A stretch of DNA of 64,000 nt from Ptychodera flava (taxonomy: Eukaryota > Hemichordata > Enteropneusta > Ptychoderidae), in contig NC_091941.1 in assembly GCF_041260155.1 (NCBI RefSeq), positions 39,566,747 to 39,630,746 on the forward strand, given 5' to 3'. This document shows positions 11,691 to 29,702 of the stretch, piece by piece. Below the pieces are notes generated by a model. It ran no database searches. It was given only the letters and a program-made list of their open reading frames with translations, and was not told where the DNA came from. The translations under genes were made by a program, and so were the position numbers. The stretch's first letter is position 1. Every line of letters starts with the position of its first letter.

Positions 11691-14084
11691 ACTTAGTTAA
11701 GTATACTCACTCTGGCCAGCTACATTGAACCAAACGTGAGCAAGTGTCATTGGTGGTTGTTTTATATACCCAGTATGTTTGTACCATTTTCAACACCACT
11801 CAAATTTATCCTGGTTTAGTCTGATGAAATTCTTAATTACTGATACATCCTAAAATGTAGCCATATGGGGATGGGAGTGTATTCAGTGTCCTTCCAATCA
11901 AAATCAGGGAAATAGAGGTGATACTAGTGTTTATAGTATGTGTCATATTAGCCGCATTTTGTTCATATTAGCTTCATCTTGCTTTAAATTTGAAGTTCAC
12001 TTATATAGCTGTCTTGATGATACCTAACCATTATGTTTTGAGAAAGATTGTGCGAAAAATGTTTTGAGGAAATAAAATGGTGGAAAATAAATAAAAAGTA
12101 TCTTTAAATTTTTTTACTTTTTTTATTGTCTGGAAGTATTAATATTGGAATGCAATATGTATGCATTACATAAAGATTTTGCATCATATTCTCTAAAGAG
12201 ACATTAAATACCATTATATAAAAATAAATTTCAGGTGTTATTATTGTACTGTAGAAAGAGTACTCCCTCACGAGTAGACAGCTTGATCCTTTGACATGGC
12301 TGCAATATTGTCATTGTGCAAAGCATTATTAGCAGTGATGCAGGAATATCAAAGTGAGAGATATACTCTGGTCAATAAGGGGACCATAATCATGAAATTT
12401 GCAGCAGCACAAGACTGTACAACCATGGGGCTTACATACTCCACATTGCATCAAAATGAAGGAAAAGAACATTTTTTGTTCAAAAATTCATAGCAAGTTT
12501 CCCCTTTAACAACAGAAGAACACATCAACTTGAATGCCCTTTCTGGGTTAGGCAAAGAGACTAGATGAAGTAATTAAGTATTGAGAGTGGAAAGCAGAGC
12601 TGGGTTTTAGGAAAAGTTCCATTCTGCTGATCTTATTGTCAATATAAAGTGTACATATGTATTTGTCATGGTCATTATTATTGTTAAAAGTGTATTTTAT
12701 TGCAAGCTGAAATTTCTTTAAAACAATTTGGAGGCTTTAATGTCAAACCAACTATTGCCCTCATTGCTACAGAGCTGTACTAACAGAGATACGGAAATAT
12801 CAAAAAAGTCATCAAATTGTACTCCAACTGGCTCGCCCAAGATCTGGGTTGCGGTGTCATTATTTTTTAATCTCCTGAAAGAGTCATGAAATATGAATAT
12901 TTGATGTTAAAAAATTCTCATTGTTATAGGTTTTCAGTCAACTATCCACTTTTATTAAGCTGTTCATTAGTCTCAAAAGACAGGTCTCAGAAACAAAAGA
13001 CTTTACACAAATAGTGATGTTCATTGTCGTCTTAAATGCATCTATGTATGTGTAATTGTAAAAAGTGACTATATACAACCTATTGATGTTTTACTAGACT
13101 GAGCTCTTCACAGCAACATTGAATTCCCATGTATATATTTTATATCCACAGTAAATAAAGTAAAAAAAATAAGTATTATTATCACTTCAAAAAGATATGT
13201 ATGGAGAAAATCTTTCTACTCTTGAAACCGTGTGAAAATTGTACATGAATGATAAAAGAGCATGCAGAGTTGGCATACTAGTATTTGATCTTTCACATTC
13301 TTGATAGTATAAAAGTATACTTCTTACCAAAGATTTCTTTATACTAAATAGTGACTATCGGTACTTTCATTTGATCACAATTAATGGTAACCAATAATGT
13401 ATAAAGTACCCCATCTACCACATGCACAATAGTGCATTACTGTTTTACTTTGTCATAGTGTCAAAACAAGTTTGTTCATCCCAAACCAAAAAATACAAAC
13501 TCATTTCATTTGCACTAACCCCACAGTTTAACCCCTCAGTAACTTTTTTCAGAAATAACTTGGTAGAAGACCAGGTACGGGTGGATATTGATTGCCTACA
13601 TATCTCGGTAGAACGAACCATGCAGATTTCTAAATTCTAGTGTTAAATGAAATTGAAAATCCTAAAGACAAAGATCAAATTATACAGAAACTGCTCCTAT
13701 CTCATGTCAGCTATCTCATGAAATTTACTCTTCTCCAACTGTGGAAAGCTTTAAGAGAGGTTATTGAGACCAATTTTATTCAGCACCAGTGAGCATCCCT
13801 GATGGATAGAAAGATAGATAACATTTATATAGAGTGTACTGTGACAAGGCTCTACATAAATGTTGCTAGAGATCTCTACCTATCTGATGAGCCTTGGGGA
13901 CAGATATTTGGGTTTGGAGTGAAAGACAGTAAATGAGAATGTTGATATGTATTGTTTTTTTCAGAGATGATGTTATCAAACTGAAGAAAAATGAGATAAA
14001 CAATTCCAAAAATGTAATTCATACAGAGCTGTTTGAAAAGTGGCAGTGTGCGTAATATTTAAGCAATAAAGCAGCCCTAATGAT

Positions 14085-14180
14085 GGTATACCACTCGATT
14101 TTGACCAGTTCACGACATTTATGCACTTGCTATCGCTTGTGCATATATGAAGTGAACTGGTCAAAATCGAGTGGTATACC
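14085..14180. repeat. Perfect 29-bp inverted repeat (MITE-like hairpin)
   Basis: Arms 14085-14113 and 14152-14180 are exact inverted copies beginning GGTATACCACTCG. The 38-bp loop has its own inner TATGCAC/GTGCATA pairing. The ends resemble the smaller hairpin at 14290-14316 (CCGTGGTATAT / ATATACCACGG), so both may mark the ends of one element spanning 14085-14316. Confidence 0.65.
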
Positions 14181-14289
14181 GTCGCTGGGTGTGATTTATT
14201 GTTATTATATCATAACAGTATACTGAAATTCTGGTGTGGAACGTCATAAATGGATTTTTGCTCAAGCTTAGAGCTCAGGCGTATGTCAG

Positions 14290-14316
14290 CCGTGGTATAT
14301 CGCCAATATACCACGG
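14290..14316. repeat. Perfect 11-bp hairpin
   Basis: CCGTGGTATAT and ATATACCACGG flank a 5-bp loop. It is probably the second end of the element that begins at 14085. Confidence 0.55.
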
Positions 14317-14382
14317 TTCTTTTTGCGTCTCGACCAATCAGATCGCTGTATTTGCACCATCAATATACTGGTATGATATAAT

Positions 14383-14615
14383 GACTGTTTGAAAAGTGGC
14401 AGTATGCGTAATATTGACTGTTTGAAAAGTGGCAGTATACATAATCTGGACTGTTTGAAAAGTGGCAGTGAGTGTAATATTGACTGTTTGAAAAGAGGCA
14501 TTGTGTGTAATGTTGAAAAGAGGCAGTGTGTGTAATGTTGACAGTTTGAAAAGAGGCAGTGTGCGTAATGTTGACTGTTTGAAAAGTGGCAAAGTGCGTA
14601 ATGTTGACTGTTTGA
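14383..14615 (+). repeat. 33-bp minisatellite
   Basis: Seven or eight head-to-tail copies of a 33-bp unit with core CTGTTTGAAAAGTGGCAGT; one copy is shortened to about 25 bp. A lone copy lies upstream at about 14027-14060. Because 33 is a multiple of three, the array gives long stop-free frames on the minus strand with an 11-residue period. These are not genes. Confidence 0.8.
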
Positions 14616-15206
14616 ATTGGAAACAGTCCATCCAATCTATCAAATCAAAGAAATTATTGTGTTACACTAGATAAAGATAAGACCTTTACAGTCTTAGCAA
14701 TTTTGACAGCACAAATCCATAATTGCAAGATGAATCTGATAAAGCAATGCATGTATGTTATTTTTCCATCAAATTATTAAAGACTTGGTAATCATGGGAC
14801 AGTTTAAAGCAAATATTAGTGTAGCATCATCAAATCATCCATAGTATATTTTCTGGAATACAGGTAGAATATTGGTTGTTACCAATAAACTGCAAGTTGA
14901 CACATTGCACCTTTGAGTAATTCCTTCCTCAAAATCCATATTTCTGCCAGGGTTGACCATTGTCTTCTGTTCACAAAGAAATAGATACCAAGGAAAATGA
15001 ATGGGATCGTGACTGTTTTTGTTGCCTTTTCCGGATTTATTGCCAGCACATAAATATCCCACATATCATTAAATGACATGATCAGTGTATTTGCAAGGGC
15101 TCAGCAATAGAACATTACCGGTAACACAGTTGGAAATCCAAGACCAGTCACAAAGAACATAGCTAACATTATGGATCTACCAGCCTGTACTGCTGTTTTG
15201 TTAACT

Positions 15207-15212
15207 TTATTG
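15207..15212 (-). terminator. Candidate poly(A) signal for RAD51
   Basis: TTTATT on the plus strand reads AATAAA in the RAD51 direction, about 560 nt past the stop codon. A second one lies at 15036-15041. Either could be used; the choice is not shown by sequence alone. Confidence 0.3.
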
Positions 15213-15770
15213 ACATTGACTGTAAAATGTAAATTTTCCCCATATTGACTGTGAAATAATTTTCCCCAAACTACAATCTTCTTTCCATTCTGAATATAAG
15301 AGATGAGATGTTCCCGTTTTACTTTGTACAGTTCATACTACTTCCTTATCTCTAGGTACACCCCTGATTAATTTAAATACATCAGAACCATTGTGTACAC
15401 AGTATTTGAGAAAAGTACAGAGAAAGATAAAATTTCAAACACTTTGAAGGGAAGCATTATTGATGGTGATAAACTAACAAAGTTTAAATACTAACTTAAC
15501 TAATAGCAACAAACTGAAATTGTACAGGCTAAAGATATCTCTCCATTAGCATTCAACATACAGTTATGAGGTAAACCATTCTGTCCATCCATCAATTCTC
15601 ACATACTGGTACAAAAAAGTTTAACCATCTGCTGATCTTTACAATATGCAAATATCTACTACACCAGTCTTTCCTTGATAGAATATTGAAGAACTCAGAG
15701 GTGATCTGTTTGTGTTGCATTGTGTCACATAGCACATTGCATGAGTCAGTATATGTACATTTGAATCGCC

Positions 15771-23680
<7,910 letters not shown>

Positions 23681-23697
23681 AGTTACTGCTTGATTTC

Positions 23698-24445
23698 CTT
23701 GACAATTAAAAAAAAAAGTAGCACTTGATATTATTATTCCCCTAGAGGCATACAATCTATATCCCCTTTAAGGCAATTCACAGGATCTAACTCATTTGTT
23801 GAGTGATAAGGTAAATGTGGGGGAAAAAAGTAATTCAGTTCAGTTCTGTGCATCAACTTCAAGGGTTGCCCTGAACTGTTTTCTTCAGTCTTGTACCGTG
23901 TAAGGTATATATTGGTACTATATTACTTCAGGTTCAAACAATGTACCCTATGACATATAAATGACCAAAGTCACGGATGTAGTAGGTTGAATTTATGTAG
24001 TGTGATGATTTAGATTTGACAAGAGATAGTTCAGAACCATGGACGTCCATGTTCAAAACAATGTTGTCAAACCAGAGCTAAGACCCTGCAACAAGATTGT
24101 TGCATAACAACTTGTGGTTTTGACTCAGCTCTGCAGCTCTGTCAACTCAAACATACAATCTTGCTGCAGTCCCGTTACACAAAGCCTTCCCGGCGATCTG
24201 TGAGGTGGGGAAAGGTGGGTAAATTGGCCAACTTTTCCCAACCACACAAAATCGTAGGCCACGGAACTTTACAGCAAATATCAATCACACATTCACAGTC
24301 ACCATACATATGTAAACAGTGTCATATAAATTTTATCGAGTGGTAGCCGCGCAAAATGCGAACAGTTATCTGCTGGTTTATCGTCTGACGCTGTTTTCCC
24401 GGACACAAGAGATGTGAACATTGTGCCCTGCATCTAAATACGTAC
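23698..24445 (-). other. Predicted intron in the RAD51 5' untranslated region
   Basis: A strong donor AAAGAG|GTACGT (exon side ends at 24446) and a pyrimidine-rich acceptor ending GTCAAG just upstream of the RAD51 start (exon resumes at 23697) suggest a noncoding first exon in the CpG-rich promoter. Human RAD51 is also known to begin with a noncoding exon. Inferred from splice motifs only. Confidence 0.5.
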
Positions 24446-24806
24446 CTCTTTATGACAAAAATTTCCCCTAACTGTGGTGGTTGAACTCTATAAATTTTGG
24501 AACAATCAGCACGGGATCGGGATGGTCAAGTAGATTTGAAGATGGCGCGACAAGTTATGACGTCATGCGGACTAACAGATTGACCGGTGTCATTTTGATG
24601 GGACGATCAATCCTTCTTCCGACAAAACGAAGAATTGTCAGCTAAACTAGATTCGATATCACAAGACAACAATTTTGCTATTTCTGAGCAAATTTTACAT
24701 CGTACATACCACCTGGTACAATCACTCAATTTTTTTAACATGACCAGATGAAACCGCCACCCCTGTGATTATTATGGTAAATTCCTGAGAAATCGTCGAC
24801 GGGAAA
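24446..24806. promoter_or_regulatory. Divergent promoter of RAD51 and NANP
   Basis: The stretch between the predicted RAD51 noncoding exon and the NANP start is richer in CpG than its surroundings and serves both strands. It contains a perfect CRE/ATF octamer (listed separately) and a GATGGCGCGAC stretch at about 24541 that resembles YY1/E2F-type sites. No clear TATA box is seen. Transcription start sites cannot be placed. Confidence 0.55.
24558..24565. promoter_or_regulatory. CRE/ATF palindrome TGACGTCA
   Basis: Exact 8-bp palindrome recognised by CREB/ATF bZIP factors, about 240 bp upstream of the NANP start codon and within the head-to-head promoter with RAD51. It could act on both genes. 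Confidence 0.5.
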
Positions 24807-27800
24807 ATGGCCGCTTCGCGCAAAGCCGGTAACGATGCGAACATAAAATTGTTAATTTTCGATCTTGATAACACTCTTGTAGACACGAAACGCGCAGATA
24901 AATTGGCGTTTGAGGAGGTGAGTCTTTAATCATATTTTCGGGCTTTGTAGATATACAGATCTATCGGCTCGATGCGCATTGTACGGTAGGTAGATCGCAG
25001 GAAGTCTTTGATTAGATTATATACTAGCTGCACTACGACGTACAGCTGGCGGTATGTAGCAATGTGGCTACATGTCACGCACATGTTGCTCGGGTGCACA
25101 GCGCTCCGAGTGTCCAGTGTCCAATGTGGTACACGCACAACATTGGATACTCCAAGCGCCTGTTGGTTCAAGTATTGCTAGCGGATCTTTCCCCATCTGA
25201 TCAAAATCCCATGCCACTGTGCATAGCCTGAACCAGTGAGTGATTGCTGTGTTTAGGGACTGTTTACTCGTAGACACTGCAATCCGAAGCCCTACCACTC
25301 CCGGACCTAGCCCTGCGTACGATGCTGTGTGTTCCGCTACAGCTAATCGTGGTGAGCGGGGCGATTAGCTGTAGCGGAACACACAGCATCGTACGCAGGG
25401 CTATCCCGGACCCGGACAACTCCCTTGGTTTTGTCATGTTGTATTCGCCAACAGATGACAGTGGAAGAATTGAATGCTACCAATACCATAGTGGACCTGA
25501 TGTCTATGATGCCACTCATCGTCTGCCAAAACCACTTCTCAAACTAGCTTATCCCATTATCCGAAGACCTATTCCATCCACGTCCCGAGATATCACCTCA
25601 AACAACAAATCGACAGTGCCAGCTCCAAACCACTCTAAAGGTCATACCAATAAAATAGAGAGTAGTTTAAAAATACTCTGTACTTTATTGGTATGACCTT
25701 CACAGTGGTTTGGAGCTGGCACTGGCGATATTAGTAAGGTTGCTTTGGTATTTAGAAGTTAAACAGACATTTTGTTTCCTAGACCTTGATTCACCTGAAA
25801 AAACTTTCATACCATCGTGAAACCTTCCCAACATTTATAAAGGTACCAAATACCACATTGTGAAAGTCTATTGTGGTCAAATTTCATTGAAAAATCCTGT
25901 GAAAAACCTACAGTTTGATGTTGAATGGGTGCTGATACCAATAGCTCATTTGTATTGTTCCTCAGTTATAAAGCTTTTGGGATTATAATTCTGATACCTG
26001 AGAAATTATAGCATGGCCACTTTCTTGAAAGGGTCCAGACACTTTGCACCGAAACCATGTCATTCCACACTGCCTTGTACCAAAACCAACACATCCTGAG
26101 TGCCATTTTGCTCCACATCAATTTGCCCAGAGTACCACCTCACCCCAAAACTTTGCCCAAGTGTCAACACGGCTTAGACATGTGATAGGATTAAATATCC
26201 ATTTTATTACTCATATGTAAGGTATTTCATCTCTTAGTTAATTTGGTATACTAATTATGATTTAGCTGTATTTATAATTAAATTTAGGGGAAAAGGAGTC
26301 ATAGAGGGGGTCCAAACTCATTGCTTTCATTCAGCTGCAGGAATAGATAGGTAATGAAATCTCAGCGAGCATTGATAGGTTCTTGGTGAGCATTGATGGG
26401 TCATTTTCAGCCTCAACTGGTTGGTAACAGAGTTTGGAGTGAAATGGAGGTTTTTTTTAAGCGAAATTATTATGGTTTTGGGGTGGTGCGCTGACTCACT
26501 GGCAAAGTGGTTTTGGTGTGAAAAGTAGACCAGCTTCAATGGAGATTGAGAACCGTATTTGGCCATTTTTATCTGTGTATATAATATCCAGAGTTCCTGT
26601 TCAGGTGTATCTGAATTGATTCTGTCCCCCCTGTCACAAGGGTTGTGGTACATGATTGTATGTATTATTGATGTGTACATGTTCACATGTCACATCAATG
26701 TTTGTATGATCTGACCCAATATTAAGGTCACCAGACATTTTGTTGGAATGCTTCACTAATTTGGAACAATAGCTCAGATATGACAGTTTTTGACCTGATG
26801 ACATTCAAAACTTGGTGTAGAAGCAGACTTACTTTCCTGCCAAGTCCATATTTCACCACCAGGTTAAGATGGTTAAAATTAATGAAACACAACATATTTA
26901 ATATGATGTATTTTAACATAATACTGTACATTTGAAGGCTGTTGAAAACATAATACTGTAAAGTTGATTTTTTTTGGACAAAAGATGCTATAACATACCA
27001 AGCCAAGCGGGTGAAAATACGTCATGTTTTGGCTCAATACCGCTTTTTACTGACTTGGCTGATGGGGAAGTGATACAGTTATTACCGTCTGGCAGGAAAA
27101 GGGATATAATTACTGTGATACGAAATGAAAAGCCAAAAGAGCAGCGTTCCTGTGAATAGTCCAACCAAAATGGTAGCAAGAGAGTCATACAAAGACACAA
27201 ATATGTTCACCATAAACCCTTTTCCTGCCAAGTCCATATTTCACCATCAGGTCAAGATGGTTAAAATTAATGAAACACAACATATTCCATATGGTGTATT
27301 TTAACATAATACTGTACATTTGAAGGCTGTTGGAAACATAAATACTGTAAACGTGATTTTTTTGGACTAAAGATGCTATAACATACCAAGCCAAGCGGGT
27401 GAAAATACGTCATGTTTGGGCTCAATACCACTTTTCACTGACTTGGCTGATAGGGAAGTAATAGTCTTAACACTGTCTGGCAGGAAAAGGGTTAAGTTTG
27501 TCTCCTCAGGCTCATGATAACCTGTCCATGTTATATTAATTTTTACCTATCTAAAAATTGAGTATTCTAAAACTGACATCATATCTGATTCTTGTAGTAA
27601 CCATTTGCACTCTGTTATCAAGCATACTATACTTTGACAAGCATAACCAACATGTAACACAAGCCTTTAATAAAAGCAGTATCATACATATATATATTCA
27701 ATTGTATATATGTATGATACTGCTTGTTTTAAAGGCTTGTGGTACATGTCTGTAGCATGCTTTTCAATAGATGAATACATACACGGGCCCAAGTTCACAA

Positions 27801-28742
27801 ACTTTTAGTTTCAGTGACAATGCTAATAGTTTGTGTTGCTATAACTTATACTATAAGGCCAATAAACTGTAGAATTTTTCAGTCACTATCTAATCTTAAA
27901 CATGTGGGCAAGACAAAATAAGGCTATGGCAAGTGATTTTTCTTGACTTCTCTCCTTTTGGCTAGTAGATCTGAAAATTATTTCCTTACCCGGGCTTGTC
28001 CTGTACATTAGTTGTTGTATAGTTCCTAAAGTTCTTTCTGTCTTTATTTTTACAGGTGAAAAACTTTCTTCAGAAGGAATGTCCCAACCTAGATGTAGAT
28101 GGTGTGGTGTCATTATTCAGAAAATATGTAACAGAGGCAGAGGTAGATCCAGAGGAGAAGATTTCTGTGGATGAGTGGAGAACACATTTGTGGGGCAAGG
28201 CAATTGGAAATGGATATGTTTCATCCAATGGCCTTGATAAGCAAGTCTACAGTAAATGGAAAGAGATGAGGCTTAAAGAGATTTTCTTCACAGAAGAAGT
28301 TAAGGATTTATTGGTCAGACTGCGACAGAAGTACAAATTGACTCTAATGACAAATGGTGATTCTACGGTACAACACGAAAAAGTAGCAGTTTGCAGTGCT
28401 GAGGAATACTTTGATAGTATTATTGTGAGTGGAGACTACCCTCATGCTAAACCTCATCCGTCAATATATGAAGTGGCATTCAAACAGTTCTCAGTGCTAC
28501 CAAGTGAATGTGTAATGATAGGTGACAGTTTAAAAACAGATATAGAAGGTGGTTTGAATTCAGGGTTATTTGCCACAGTTTGGATCAATCCCAATTCAGC
28601 TGAGCCATCTGGCTTTGATCCTGAGCCATGTTACAGCATACCATCAGTGTTGCTTCTAGAAGGTGTGTTGACAAACATGCACAGCAAAAAATCTAATCAA
28701 GGTCCTAACACATGGGAGGTGAACATGATGAATGTTCTATAA
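24807..28742 (+). CDS. NANP: N-acylneuraminate-9-phosphatase (HAD family)
   Basis: Cytosolic phosphatase that removes phosphate from N-acetylneuraminate 9-phosphate, the last step of sialic acid synthesis. Two coding exons, 24807-24917 (37 codons) and 28056-28742, join in phase 0 to give 265 aa (human 248, also two exons). The HAD motifs are all present: motif I DLDNT at residues 19-23 (Asp19 nucleophile, Asp21), motif II TNGD at 136-139, motif III Lys169 in AKP, and motif IV GDSLKTD from 193 with Asp194 and Asp199. The start codon has a favourable context (AAAATGG). The C-terminal tail, after about residue 245, is longer and diverged. The gene is divergent from RAD51 and convergent with DPP3. 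HAD enzymes overlap in sequence, but the conserved EGGLNSGLFATVWIN segment supports NANP over other HADs. Confidence 0.92.
25308..25403. repeat. Perfect 42-bp-arm palindrome
   Basis: Arms 25308-25349 and 25362-25403 are exact inverted copies beginning TAGCCCTGCGTACGATGC, separated by 12 bp. No divergence is seen between the arms, so it is either very recent or an artefact of cloning or assembly. Confidence 0.85.
25615..25723. repeat. Near-perfect 40-bp-arm palindrome
   Basis: Arms 25615-25654 and 25684-25723, beginning AGTGCCAGCTCCAAACC, differ at two positions and flank a 29-bp spacer. It lies 211 bp after the perfect palindrome at 25308. Confidence 0.85.
26827..27104 (+). mobile_element. 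TTAA-type MITE, decayed copy (left of a pair)
   Basis: About 278 bp running from TTTCCTGCCAAGTCC to GGCAGGAAAAGGG; it aligns along its length with the copy at 27215-27493 in the same orientation. Both lie in the NANP intron. The outermost bases have decayed, so no target duplication is visible. Confidence 0.6.
27215..27493 (+). mobile_element. TTAA-type MITE (right of a pair)
   Basis: A perfect 16-bp terminal inverted repeat, AACCCTTTTCCTGCCA, bounds 279 bp of noncoding DNA. TTAA follows the right end, and a one-base variant (TAAA) stands at the left. TTAA target sites with CCC-starting ends are typical of piggyBac-type non-autonomous elements. It is over 80 per cent alike to the copy at 26827. 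Confidence 0.6.
27650..27749. repeat. 45-bp-arm palindrome
   Basis: Arms 27650-27694 and 27705-27749 pair with about three mismatches around a 10-bp centre. The sequence is ACATGT...CACAAGCCTTTA followed by GCAGTATCATACATATATA. It lies in the NANP intron. Confidence 0.8.
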
Positions 28743-28787
28743 ATCATGCCTGTAACAGAGAATAGTTCAAACAGAAAATATACCAAG

Positions 28788-28793
28788 AATAAA
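28788..28793 (+). terminator. Candidate poly(A) signal for NANP
   Basis: AATAAA, 46 nt after the NANP stop codon. It is the nearest canonical signal, but others downstream (for example near 30030) could be used. Confidence 0.35.
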
Positions 28794-29034
28794 CTGAGAG
28801 AGAACTTTTCCCACATGCACCTGACATTTGACTCTCTGTATTAAGTAATAGCTTAGACCAGGATTCATTCAAAGCTTTCCATGGATTACAAATCCAAATT
28901 ATTCTAGAACTCTTCATATTGAAGGCCACAATTTTATTTATTCACTGCTATACTTGTGTTTGATCGTCAGTTTTCCCCAACAGGTCAGGCTAGTGTAACA
29001 GAACTGTTCATTTTTTTCAGAGATAAATATTCTT

Positions 29035-29119
29035 GTTTTGCTTAGTATCAATGTTAGGATATTTTTGCTTAGTATCAATGTTAGGATATTTTTGCTCAGT
29101 ATCAATGTTAGGATATTTT
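29035..29119 (+). repeat. 27-bp tandem repeat, three copies
   Basis: Three nearly identical units of CTTAGTATCAATGTTAGGAT plus ATTTTTG, exactly 27 bp apart. Probably just beyond or within the NANP 3' untranslated region. Confidence 0.8.
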
Positions 29120-29671
29120 GACATGTTTGTAATTCTGTAAAAGACATTTTGAAAGTCTTCAAATAGACCAGATTGCTAGACTTAGATTTATTGTGGCTCT
29201 TTGCATATTGCATGTTCCTCAGGTTGCATTATCTCTCCATTTCACTTTTCAGAGCCATTATCTAAAGTTAAGAATGACCAGCCATGTAATTAGAATTTTC
29301 CATTTTACTTTCCTTGTTACAGGGGCTGATCAGTATTTGCTTGAGCAGTCCCTGTGGTATATATTTACAAAAGGGTGCAATTTTGTGCTGTAATGTTTCT
29401 TGACTGATATATATGTGTATTGAGCTACATAAATTAGGTTGTATACTTTGATATCCATCAGAAGGAATATTTATGAACATTTTGTTCCTGAAACATTCTC
29501 ACTACATCATATATAAGTTGTTATATTCTATGAGAACATAATTTTGTCATTCATGTAGCTTATTCAAATATTTGCAAAAAATCTGTTGTAAACTTAAATC
29601 TTACCGTGGACAGTTTTCTCATTCCGCTTAAGTTCAAAGCTGTATAATACCATAACTGTAATGTTTCTCTC

Positions 29672-29702
29672 ATTTTATTTTATTTTATTTTATTTTATTT
29701 TT
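29672..29702 (+). repeat. ATTTT microsatellite
   Basis: About six perfect ATTTT units. Confidence 0.9.

Larger units (their letters stand above)
11700..15030. other. Intergenic stretch between the left-hand gene and RAD51
   Basis: I see no gene here. The stretch is AT-rich and holds two palindromes and a 33-bp minisatellite between 14.0 and 14.6 kb (listed separately), plus a possible retroposon piece near 13800-13935. A short open frame at 12296-12493 has no support. The RAD51 3' untranslated region probably reaches into the right part. Confidence 0.5.
24930..25730. other. CpG-rich segment at the start of the NANP intron
   Basis: Base composition changes here: many CpGs, and two near-perfect palindromes in its right half. 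An open frame at 25322-25696 (plus strand, 124 codons) begins inside the first palindrome and ends in the second; it matches nothing I know and is probably not a gene. Confidence 0.45.

Noticed and set aside
14338-14643. Open frames of 91 and 101 codons with a repeating FQTVNITHTA peptide
   Set aside because: Produced by the 33-bp minisatellite; three frames are open at once.
25322-25696. 124-codon plus-strand open frame in the NANP intron
   Set aside because: It starts in one palindrome and ends in another, matches no known family, and has no splice or promoter support.
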